Assembly (NCBI GenBank): GCA_030949825.1
Contig: JAUZSC010000043.1
Span: 1-43,256, forward strand
Length of the DNA: 43,256 bases
Source: Sulfurimonas sp.
GTDB taxonomy: Bacteria > Campylobacterota > Campylobacteria > Campylobacterales > Sulfurimonadaceae
Reading direction: 5' to 3'
The notes under the pieces were generated by a model. That model saw only the letters and a program-made list of their open reading frames with translations, was not told the DNA's origin and did no database searches. The position numbers and the translations under genes are program-made. Positions 35,619-43,256 of the stretch are shown here, in pieces (the first letter of the stretch is position 1; each line of letters opens with the position of its first letter).

Positions 35619-36762
35619 CTAATGCGTACTCTCTATTTTTTTAAATTCTTTAAGTAGTTTACTTAAAAAATATTTTTGCTCATACCGACTTACTATACTT
35701 GGACGAATATTTGTCTGAATTTTTTGATAAAAATTTTTATCTAGTATAAACTTTTCGATGGCATTTGATAAATCTTTTTCATCTTTTTTATTAACTAAAA
35801 TTCCATTTTCATTATGAGTAATAATCTCATTACATCCATTAATATCCGTAGCAACAAGAGGTATGCCATAACTTCCAGCTTCTATTAAAACATTAGGAAG
35901 ACCTTCTCTATAGGATGGTAAAACAAAAAGCTTGGTAATAGACATGAATGTAGTAACGTCTTCTTGAAACTCTAAGTATTTTATAGATACATTCTCATCT
36001 ATGATATTCATACTCTCTTTTGAAATTGAGATCAGACTCATTTTTATAATCGCCAATAAGAAGTAGCTTTATATTTGCATACTTCAGACTCAGCTCATTA
36101 AAAACTCTAAGTAATTCATTGATTCCCTTATCTTTTACAATTCGACCAACAAAAGTTATAATAAAATCATCTGTTGTAAATCCCAGTTTTTCTAAAACTT
36201 GATTTTTTTCTTCATTACTCAGTCTATTTTTAAAGTACTCAGTATCTACACCATTTACAGAACCATTTCCAATAACATCAACACTCTTACTTGTCATACT
36301 CATAACAATCTCTTTCAAGTGTATACTATTGCAATATATCTTTGAGGAGAAGAAATACGTTATTTTCTCAGTTATAGTCAAGATTTTTTTTCTGTTTCCC
36401 TCCGCTTCAAGGTGAGGCAGTCCTACAACACAGTGAACCCTATGCTTCACTCCACTTAACCAAGAAGCCATCATGCCAAGTAGACCAGCTTTAGGAGTAA
36501 GTGTATAGACGATAGTGGGTTTCTCTTTTAAAAGGTAAAACCAAAGCTGTATCAATACTTTTATATCTTTAAAAAAGTTAATCTGTCTGTTAAAATCCAT
36601 AGTTTTTATAGATACATTTTCATAACTTTCAATACTAGAAATCGTATGAGAAGGTGCTGTAATTATCTCAACCTCATAGTAGTTAGATAAAAACTTTGCT
36701 TGTCCTTTCAACCATGTTTCTAAGACAACTTGAACAGTAACTATAATAACTAGTTTTTTCAT
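35619..36762 (-). pseudogene. GT4 glycosyltransferase, one apparent frameshift
   Basis: A family-4 retaining glycosyltransferase of two Rossmann domains. The N-terminal half has LTPKAGLLGMMASWLSGVKH and FVGRIVKDKGINELL; the C-terminal half has FVLPSYREGLPNVLIEAGSY (the EX7E-type donor site) and VATDINGCNEII. The halves are in different frames. Shortening the five-T run at 36041-36045 by one base joins GDYK to MSLISISKES and gives about 381 residues, normal for the family. It should add a sugar from a nucleotide donor to the growing lipid-linked chain at the inner face of the membrane. It overlaps the gene upstream by four bases. Confidence 0.82.
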
Positions 36763-37574
36763 ATATTTAGCTCAGCTAAAAGATAGTCTTCAAGCTTCTT
36801 AAAAGAGTTCTTTCCGACTCTATCTTTTAAAAGTTTTATATCCGCTGTTGATACTTTCAACTCATCTCTCTCTATATTTTTCACTTTTAAATCCACACCT
36901 CTATAGTGCAAAAAATCTAAAAGAGACTTAATGGAAACACCATTACCCGTTCCAACATTTAACACTTTTACCTTTGTCTGTAAAAGCTTAGTATATATCT
37001 CAACAACATCATCAATATGAATAAAATCTCTAATTGCATTTCCGCCGTTAACAATTGTAATCTCTTTAGTATTTTTAACAGCACTTAAAATTTTACTAAT
37101 GACAGAAAACTTATCATCTGCTCCATACATATTAAAGATTCTTGTTATTGTAAAATCAATCTTTTGGTCTGTACAAAACTTTTCAATAAGCTTTTCATTT
37201 GCAATTTTGAGAGATGAATGTAAATTAAGAGGTTTCACTTCATCCTCTTCACTGCAAAGAATATTGTTCCCATATACGGAACTACTACTTGTATAGATTA
37301 TTTTGTTTATCTCACTCTCTTTAAAGTAATCAATAACCAATGATGTAGTCACAATGGCATTTGAGATATATTCACTGCTATTACTTAAGTTATTCAACTG
37401 CGTTGAGGATTGAAAATTATTAAATATTATATTTATCTTTCGTGTTTTGTATTTTGACAATAGTTCCAAATCTTCTCGTATAGCTCTTGCAGACAATAAA
37501 ATAGCATTACTTATTCTAGCATCCAATTGTCTTGACAGGTTACTCTCTTTTCCTATAATAAGCGTTATAACCAT
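36759..37574 (-). CDS. SDR-type sugar epimerase/dehydratase homologue lacking catalytic Tyr
   Basis: A 271-residue extended SDR protein. YTSSSSVYGNN, RIFNMYGADDKFSV and RDFIHIDDVVEIY are clear signatures of nucleotide-sugar epimerases and dehydratases. Two departures are visible. The glycine motif is degenerate (IIGKESNLSRQL), and the YxxxK catalytic pair is HSSLK, with histidine at 119 and lysine at 123. It may therefore be a reductase-like or non-catalytic member, or use another proton donor. It sits between GT2 and GT4 genes with four-base spacing or overlap on both sides. Confidence 0.75.
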   Translation of the reverse strand: MVITLIIGKESNLSRQLDARISNAILLSARAIREDLELLSKYKTRKINIIFNNFQSSTQLNNLSNSSEYISNAIVTTSLVIDYFKESEINKIIYTSSSSVYGNNILCSEEDEVKPLNLHSSLKIANEKLIEKFCTDQKIDFTITRIFNMYGADDKFSVISKILSAVKNTKEITIVNGGNAIRDFIHIDDVVEIYTKLLQTKVKVLNVGTGNGVSIKSLLDFLHYRGVDLKVKNIERDELKVSTADIKLLKDRVGKNSFKKLEDYLLAELNI

Positions 37575-37577
37575 ATT

Positions 37578-38375
37578 CTAAGTTCTCTTAAAGTTTTTAA
37601 CTATAATTTTAAACACATTAAACAGTGAACTAAAAACATAGTGTCGTAAAGGTATCTCTCTTTTTAAAAGTAATACAGATAACATGTAGAGAGTCTTTCT
37701 ATATCCTATATCACTATTTCTATTTGATATAGAATTTGTATGAACCCTATAATTCAGTAGTGTTTCTTCTAATAAAACCACTTTCTTACCATTGTATATA
37801 GTCTCCATCCATAGCTTCCAATCTTCCATCGCCACTAAATTTTTGTCTTCATTAAATCTCATTTTTTTATCATTTTTCATTAGCACTGAGTTGATATTTA
37901 TATAATTTGTATAATAAATAACACTCTTAGCACTTAGAAAATATTTCAACTTCTTAAAAACTCTTTGATTTTGAAACTCACCTGTTATATTTGAATTTTT
38001 ATCTATTGTGTTCGCTAGGGTATGAACAAGATCACAATCACTACCTTGTAGCGTATCTAGCTGTTTTTTAAGTTTAGATGTATGCCAGACATCATCCGCA
38101 TCCAAGAAAGCTACATATTCACCTTTTGCATTCACTAACCCAGTGTTTCTAGGTCTTGCCGGTCCACCAAAATTTGTTATTGACTTTATAAGTTTAATTC
38201 TTTCATCATTTTTTACAAATTTGTTTACTATAACGACACTACTATCGATGGAACAATCATCAACTACTATTAATTCCCAATTTTGGTAAGTTTGAGATAT
38301 TACACTATTTATTGTCTCACTTATATATTTTTCTGCATTATAAAGTGGTATAACTATGGATATAAGAGAGTTCAT
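37578..38375 (-). CDS. GT2 glycosyltransferase
   Basis: An inverting family-2 transferase of about 265 residues. It starts MNSLISIVIPLYNAEKYI. The start at 38375 is chosen over an in-frame ATG 72 bases upstream because TTGGAAAT precedes it and the longer form would overlap the previous gene with non-conserved sequence. VVDDCSIDSS, GPARPRNTGL and AFLDADDVWH (the DxD metal site) mark the donor half, and MEDWKLWMETI lies in the acceptor half. Cytoplasmic face of the membrane; the sugar is unknown. Confidence 0.88.
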   Translation of the reverse strand: MNSLISIVIPLYNAEKYISETINSVISQTYQNWELIVVDDCSIDSSVVIVNKFVKNDERIKLIKSITNFGGPARPRNTGLVNAKGEYVAFLDADDVWHTSKLKKQLDTLQGSDCDLVHTLANTIDKNSNITGEFQNQRVFKKLKYFLSAKSVIYYTNYININSVLMKNDKKMRFNEDKNLVAMEDWKLWMETIYNGKKVVLLEETLLNYRVHTNSISNRNSDIGYRKTLYMLSVLLLKREIPLRHYVFSSLFNVFKIIVKNFKRT

Positions 38376-38379
38376 TTTA

Positions 38380-39247
38380 TTATTTCCAATTAGAATCTCG
38401 ACTCTCTTCAATATACTTCTTGATACTTCTAGTAGCTTTCCATCCAAGAGCTTCAGTCTTAGCCGTTATAACATCTGCAGTCATTCTATTTCCTTGTCGT
38501 TCAGGCATCATTACAATTTCACCCTCATACATTTCAGCTATTTCTTTAACGCTAAATACTTCACTATTTCCTATCCCAAACTCATCACCATAACCATGCT
38601 CTCCAACTAAAACTAAACCGTTAATGATGTCCTCAATATGAGTGAAGTTTCTTTTTTGAGTACCTGGACTCACTATTGTTAATGGTTCGTTATTTTTCAT
38701 TTTTTCTTTAAAAAGAGCTATTAGTGTCGCATATTTTCCAATTTGAATCTCTCTCTCACCATAAACATTATAAAAGTACGTAATGGCATAAGGTACATTA
38801 AACCAAACTCCATAGTTCATCACAAGTTCAGTATTTGTTGCCTTTGTCCAAGCATACGGTGAGGCACTACGCCCTAACCCTCCATCTCCAAATTTTGTAG
38901 AACTTCCTGCATATAAAATTTTACAACCCGCTTTTCGAGACAAACTCTAAAACAGCAAAAATTCCATTTTTATTATACCTCCAAACTTTTTCTATATCGT
39001 CAAAACTTTGTTCAACTCTTGAATACTCACCAAGATGATATAGCATATCTGGATTAAAATTAATTAGTTTTGCTATGTCCGATGTTAAGCCCTCTATATA
39101 AGTCACATTATCTACATGATTATTTTTAGAACCTGTAAAGTAATTATCAAGTGAATAAACATCATTGTTTTTATCTTGAACTAATCTTTCACAAAGATGT
39201 GAACCAACAAATCCGGCTCCACCAGTAACTAATATTTTCTTTTTCAT
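38380..39247 (-). pseudogene. NAD-dependent sugar epimerase, one apparent frameshift
   Basis: GalE-like extended SDR enzyme. The N-terminal part begins ILVTGGAGFVGSHLCERL with YSLDNYFTGSKNNH. The second part has LYAGSSTKFGDGG, the catalytic pair in PYAWTK, YFYNVYGE and KRNFTHIEDIINGL. The two parts are joined if the four-T run at 38932-38935 has three, giving FVSKAGCKILYAGSS. Full length is about 288 residues. The likely role is C4 epimerisation or a related step for a UDP-sugar. It follows the UDP-glucose dehydrogenase gene by 15 bp, suggesting UDP-glucuronate to UDP-galacturonate conversion as one option. Confidence 0.82.
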
Positions 39248-39262
39248 TATTATTATCCTCGT

Positions 39263-40431
39263 CTATACATCTGAATGAAAGATATCTCGAGTATAAACTT
39301 TTTCTTTTACATCATCCAATATATCTTCATGTCTATTAGCAACTATAACATCACTCAGATTTTTAAACTCTTCCAAATCTTTTATAACTTTCAAATCTTC
39401 AAAAATATCTTCTTTTAGAACTGGTTCGTAGATAACAATTTTTATATTTTCACTTAAAAACTTTGCAATTATACCTTGAACTGCTGAACTTCTAAAATTG
39501 TCTGATCCTGATTTCATTATAAGTCTGTAAATACCCACTACTTTTGGATTTGATTTTAATATTTGACTTGCTATAAACTCTTTTCTTGTTTCATTGGCAT
39601 CAACTATTGCACTAATTATATTATTTGGAACATCTGTAAAGCTGGCTTTTAGTTGTTTTGTATCTTTTGGGAAACAATATCCACCATATCCAAAACTTGG
39701 GTTATTATAATGCATACCAATTCGAGGATCTAAACCAACCCCATCAATAATATCTTTTGTATTTAATTTATATGTTTCTGCATAGGAATCTAGCTCATTA
39801 AAGTATGCAATTCTCATAGCAAGATAGGTATTTGAAAAGAGTTTTATTGCTTCTGCTTCAGTAGAGTCTGTATAGAGAACAGATACATTTTTTTTATAGC
39901 ACCCTTCTGAAGTAGTTCTGCAAATATTACAGCACGGTCAGATTTTTCACCTACTATTATCCTACTTGGGTGTAAATTATCATGGAGTGCATGTCCCTCT
40001 CTTAAAAATTCTGGAGAAAAAATAATATTTTCAGTATTAAACTGTTCTCGCACACTCTTGGTGTAGCCCACTGGAATAGTTGACTTTATAACCATAGTAG
40101 CATTGGGATTAATAGCAAGCACATCAGAGATAACACCCTCTATGCTTTTAGTATTGAAAAAGTTTGTTTTAGTATCATAATCTGTAGGTGTTGAGATAAT
40201 CACAAAGTTAGCATTTTCATAAGCTTCTTTTTTATCCAAAGTAGCTCTGAAGTTTACTTTTCCTTTTTTAAGAAAAGCGCTTATATCTTTATCTTCTATG
40301 GGCGATATTTTATTTTGGAGCATCTCTACTTTTTCGGGGATGATATCAAAAGCGACTACTTCATTATGTTGTGCTAATAACATTCCATTACTTAAGCCAA
40401 CATATCCAGTTCCTGCTATTGCGATTTTCAT
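39263..40431 (-). pseudogene. ugd: UDP-glucose 6-dehydrogenase, one apparent frameshift
   Basis: Oxidises UDP-glucose (or a UDP/GDP-HexNAc) to the uronic acid. Start 40431 (GGAGAAG upstream) gives [15 protein letters not shown], the NAD site. [24 protein letters not shown] and [20 protein letters not shown] follow; the C-terminal half has the catalytic cysteine in [14 protein letters not shown]. The frame breaks at the eight-T run 39888-39895, where one more base (or two fewer) restores [14 protein letters not shown]. It is the only break here that is not a simple +1. Joined length is about 389 residues, the short bacterial form. First gene of the leftward locus. Confidence 0.85.
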
Positions 40432-40527
40432 TCTTCTCCTTCGTATTTTCAATAGATTGTTAGATTTCACTAATAATTAATTTATATTCATCTTTAAAAT
40501 TATTCAAAAACTTATCATCTGTAAGTA

Positions 40528-40755
40528 TTATATATAATTAAATTGTGGCACTTCATAGCTTTCAAGCAGTTCAAACAGAACATCAATATTAAATATTTTA
40601 AGACCACTAAACATATTGGTACTATTTAACAAAATCTTTTGAAATAAAAAACTTCTTTCTCTAGTGTTATCACTAGATCCTAACTTTAGTATCTCTTCAT
40701 TTGAAAAGCTATAATCCCAAAAAAAATCTTTCTTGATACTCTCATAGTTTATCAT
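40528..40755 (-). CDS. Small protein, AbiEii-linked DUF6922-like
   Basis: A 75-residue protein with FFWDYSFSNEEILKLGSSD, RERSFLFQKILL and FNIDVLFELLESYEVP. A short helix, an FWD motif, then a helical pair is the pattern of small proteins found upstream of AbiEii-type nucleotidyltransferase toxins (DUF6922). No toxin follows; the next gene leftward is 97 bp away and is ugd. It may be an orphan antitoxin-like relic. Assignment by eye only. Confidence 0.4.
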   Translation of the reverse strand: MINYESIKKDFFWDYSFSNEEILKLGSSDNTRERSFLFQKILLNSTNMFSGLKIFNIDVLFELLESYEVPQFNYI

Positions 40756-40891
40756 CTATATTCTCGAGCCACTTGCAGATTCCCACAAAAGCAGCTAATT
40801 TAATTTTATAATTGTTAAAAAAGTTGAAATCTAATTTCAGATAGGTTATAATTTTTTACTACAAAAATTTAACAGAAAAGAGATTCAACTT

Positions 40892-41088
40892 ATGTCTAAA
40901 ATTATATCAACACTTTCAAAACTGTGGCTTAAAGTCACAAATCTTGAAAAGTCACTTTTCCCAGAACTGCAAGAAACTTTGGGTGCATTAAGCACTAAAG
41001 AGCAAAAATTAATTAAAATTTTAGACTTCGCAGAGGTTGAACAATTTATATATGATGTACATACAACTAATATTGCAAAGATAGAGTA
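40892..41088 (+). pseudogene. Transposase N-terminal stub cut by IS3 insertion
   Basis: The frame starts MSKIISTLSKLWLKVTNLEK and contains ELQETLGALSTKEQKLIKIL followed by FAEVEQFI. This resembles the N-terminal recognition segment of IS5/IS1182-like transposases (LTEKQQQL...EEFI). It is interrupted at 41089 by the end of an IS3 element and finishes in unrelated sequence at 41146. The rest of the gene is not in the window. Confidence 0.6.
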
Positions 41089-41921
41089 TACCACCCCAAT
41101 TAGTCAAGACAACTTTTCAAAATCCTTATTCATGCTTAGTCTGTAACTCTACGCTACACTTTTTTCAGTAATGTTAAAAATATCCTTGTTAATTTTCAAA
41201 CTCGCATAGTAAACATTCATAGGTTTTTTATAATCAAGTGTTCCATGAAATCTCCTGTAATTGTAAAACTGCATATAGTCAGTTACATCTTCTTTTAGCT
41301 CTTTAATTGTGTTATATTCATACCTCTCTACACAACTCAAAAGGACAGAACCCCTTGTTTATGGGGTTGTAAAAATATAAGTTAGGAAATAACGGCTAAT
41401 CAAGTCAATTGAACTCAAATACTACAGTTGTTTTTACCATAAAGTTTATATTTCCATCCATTTATAAGAAAAAGGCTTAAAAAAACAATACATTGATATT
41501 GAAAATATCAATATTTAACTTAATAATTTCCTTAAAGTGCTCAAAATAGGCTTTTAAAGCGTAAAATATTTGTGTAGAGAGCTATGGTTATATTGGTTCA
41601 AGTATATTCTCTCAACTTTAGCACTTCGCCAGAACCTTTCAATTGCTATATTATCTGTTGCTCTACCAACTCCATCCATGGAGATAATAATGCCATTATC
41701 TTTGAGTTTTTGGGTGTGAACATAGCTAGTATATTGACTCCCTTGATCAGTGTTAAATATTTCTGGTTTACCATACTTGAGCAGGGCTTCATCAAGGATA
41801 TCCATCACAAGAGCTGTATCCATAGTGTTGGATATTCGCCAACTAAGTACTGCCTTGGAATACCAATCAATAACAGCAGCAAGATAGACCATTCCACCAG
41901 CTATCTTAATATAGGTAATTA
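41089..41921 (-). mobile_element. Truncated IS3-family copy carrying a MITE-like insert
   Basis: It starts with the IS end TACCACCCCAATTAG and matches the full copy to its right. It includes the C-terminal transposase part (41149-41310: VTDYMQFYNYRRFHGTLDYK), a 268-bp insert (41319-41586), and then the middle of the transposase (41595-41921: GRATDNIAIERFWR, NTDQGSQY). It stops at ATAGGTAAT, where the complete copy begins. If nested, the missing 5' part should lie just right of the window. Confidence 0.85.
41319..41586. mobile_element. 268-bp MITE-like element with 8-bp target duplication
   Basis: Ends are inverted repeats of about 17 bp with one mismatch: CATACCTCTCTACACAA on the left, complement CATAGCTCTCTACACAA on the right. 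It is flanked by the exact direct repeat GTTATATT (41311-41318 and 41587-41594). Removing it restores the transposase sequence seen in the intact copy. It has no gene; inside are hairpins AACCCC/GGGGTT (about 41351-41368) and TTGATATT/AATATCAA. The parent transposon is not identifiable here. Confidence 0.85.
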
Positions 41922-43256
41922 TACTACCCCAATTAGTCAAGACAACTTTTCCAAAATCCTTATTCATTCTTAGTATGTAACCTTAGGCTACACTTTCCTC
42001 TTCAATATTAAAAATATCCTTGTTAATCTTCAAACTCTCATAGTAAACATTCATCGGTTTTTTGTAATCAAGTGTTTCATGAAATCTCCTGTAATTGTAA
42101 AACTGCATGTAGTCAGTTACATCTTCTTTTAGCTCTTTAATTGTGTTGTATTGGTTTAAGTAAATTCTTTCTACTTTAGCACTTCGCCAGAACCTCTCAA
42201 TTACTATATTATCTGTTGCTCTACCAACTCCATCCATTGAGATTATGATGCCATTGTCTTTGAGTTTTTGAGTGTGAATATAGCTAGTATATTGACTCCC
42301 TTGATCAGTGTTAAATATCTCTGGTTTCCCATACTTTAGAAGTGCTTCATCAAGGACATCCATCACAAGAGCTGTATCCATAGTGTTGGATATTCGCCAA
42401 CTAAGTACTGCCTTGGAATACCAATCTATCACAGCAGCTAGATAAACCATACCACCAGCTATCTTAATATAGGTAATATCTGTACTCCACACTTGATTAG
42501 CTCTCACTATATCTAAGCCTCTTAGTTTATAAGAATATTTAGGATGTGCAATGTTTGCTTGAGTAAGTGAGATAGGCTCTCTAACAGCTAGAATAGCTCT
42601 TAAGCCTAACTCTTTACGATAAGATGTGACTGTGTTAAGACTCACATTAAAGCCGTTCTCTTTGAGTTGGTGATATACCTTTTTAGCTCCATATATTGGT
42701 ATCTCTTCAAAGATAGCTTTTATCTCTTCTTTGATGGCTAGTTTATGTTCGTTCACCACTGGTGCGTAATAAATATTACTTCTGCTAAGATGTAGTAGTT
42801 CGCATTGTTTTACTACTGACATTACTTTAGACTTGGATTCATCAACCATTTCTAGTTTTTTAGATAAGTCCAAGTCTTTTAGCTTTTCCACAAGCCAGTC
42901 CTTTTCTATCGTTAACTGTCCAACTTTCTTAGCATATTCACCTACTTCAATTTGTAGCTTTGTATTCGCTTCTTTATATTCTTTTATAGCTTTACTTGGT
43001 TCCATCGCTAGTTCTGCATTTGCAAGAAATATCTTCTTCCAATTCTGTAGGTTCAGTGGTGTTATTTTATTTACACTTGCTATTTCTGCTAGTGTTTTTT
43101 CTTCTTTTAAAATTTCTAATACTAACCTTGTTTTGTACTCCGCTGTATAAACTGTTCTCTTTCTGCTCATGATATTACCCTCTCATTTTATTGTGTTATT
43201 TTAGCTTTTTAGGAATAACGATTTAGAAAATGTTGTTTGTTTTTCTTGGGGCAGTA
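41922..43256 (-). mobile_element. Complete IS3-family element ending at the window edge
   Basis: Left end TACTACCCCAATTAG; right end GGGGCAGTA, complement TACTGCCCC. The imperfect terminal inverted repeats run about 30 bp. The 1335-bp element carries one long transposase gene. It sits inside another copy of itself. Its outer end coincides with the last base of the window, so an assembly break at this repeat is likely. Confidence 0.85.
41983..43170 (-). CDS. IS3-family transposase, single fused ORF
   Basis: A 395-residue transposase. The N-terminal helix-turn-helix part (YTAEYKTRLVLEILKEEKTL, LNLQNWKKIFLANAE) corresponds to OrfA. A coiled coil (about 60-105) follows, then the OrfB core with IYGAKKVYHQL, VWSTDITYIKIAGGMVYLAA (first D), IFNTDQGSQYTS (second D) and IERFWRSAKVERIYL (E). 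OrfA and OrfB are normally joined by a -1 frameshift, but here they form a single frame. All catalytic residues are present, so it is probably active and can supply transposase to the truncated copy. Confidence 0.93.
   Translation of the reverse strand: MSRKRTVYTAEYKTRLVLEILKEEKTLAEIASVNKITPLNLQNWKKIFLANAELAMEPSKAIKEYKEANTKLQIEVGEYAKKVGQLTIEKDWLVEKLKDLDLSKKLEMVDESKSKVMSVVKQCELLHLSRSNIYYAPVVNEHKLAIKEEIKAIFEEIPIYGAKKVYHQLKENGFNVSLNTVTSYRKELGLRAILAVREPISLTQANIAHPKYSYKLRGLDIVRANQVWSTDITYIKIAGGMVYLAAVIDWYSKAVLSWRISNTMDTALVMDVLDEALLKYGKPEIFNTDQGSQYTSYIHTQKLKDNGIIISMDGVGRATDNIVIERFWRSAKVERIYLNQYNTIKELKEDVTDYMQFYNYRRFHETLDYKKPMNVYYESLKINKDIFNIEEESVA

Noticed and set aside
41554..41967. Separate transposase gene starting MNKDFGKVVLTNWG
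   Set aside because: Its first codons come from the end of the neighbouring IS copy; it is the truncated IS3 transposase read across the nesting junction.

Overview
The window is AT-rich DNA that looks like Campylobacterota, probably a Sulfurimonas-type chromosome. The evidence is a class II DAHP synthase, a UPF0323 lipoprotein, QueH in place of QueG, and a fur-lysS / fabZ-lpxA-clpX-mreBC / carB run of ordinary housekeeping genes. No rRNA, tRNA or CRISPR array was seen.

Region 1 (about 1-10415) is an accessory block that I read as an integron gene-cassette array. Five attC-like sites lie at 775-912, 2484-2553, 6033-6102, 6555-6623 and 10346-10415. Four are about 70 bp and nearly identical; one is a longer, VCR-like site of 138 bp. 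In cassettes 1 to 4 the box at the cassette start is complementary to the R'' box of the attC at its end, as expected for excisable circles. All cassette genes point rightward. They encode two lipoproteins that share one leader and signal peptide, a zinc-ribbon membrane protein, two RelE/ParE-type toxin-antitoxin pairs with palindromic operators, a DUF262 + HEPN pair (likely anti-phage), a two-helix membrane protein, an SGNH hydrolase remnant, and a CsgG / PEGA-like / DUF4810 / DUF799 lipoprotein operon. An IS66-family element with an exact 8-bp target duplication and an IS110 remnant have landed in the array. No integrase gene lies in the window; it would be expected to the left.

Region 2 (10461-27704) is core chromosome: aroG divergent from a diguanylate cyclase-cvpA-fur-lysS-queH run, then fabZ-lpxA, clpX-mreB-mreC and a MipA-like outer-membrane protein. 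It continues with carB, a YrdC/Sua5-like gene, a membrane protein, UPF0323 and a YgiC-like ATP-grasp ligase closed by a clear terminator.

Region 3 (27752-40431, all minus strand) is a surface-polysaccharide locus. In transcription order it holds UDP-glucose dehydrogenase, epimerase, GT2, a SDR-like protein, GT4, a WbpV-like reductase, a WbpL-like initiating transferase and a WbpM/PglF-like dehydratase. The WbpV-WbpL-WbpM set (QuiNAc-type initiation) is split by nuclease-type genes: a PD-(D/E)XK AAA protein, a PIN-toxin remnant, and two near-identical Rpn-family genes flanking a zinc-ribbon protein of unknown function. The two Rpn genes differ by five copies of a 12-bp repeat encoding Gly-Ile-Glu-Gln.

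Region 4 (40528-43256) is a transposon graveyard: a transposase N-terminal stub, a truncated IS3 copy carrying a 268-bp MITE-like insertion, and a complete IS3 copy whose outer end is the last base of the window. Eleven apparent frameshifts, almost all +1 in short runs, affect non-essential genes across the window; these are either sequence errors or real slippage.
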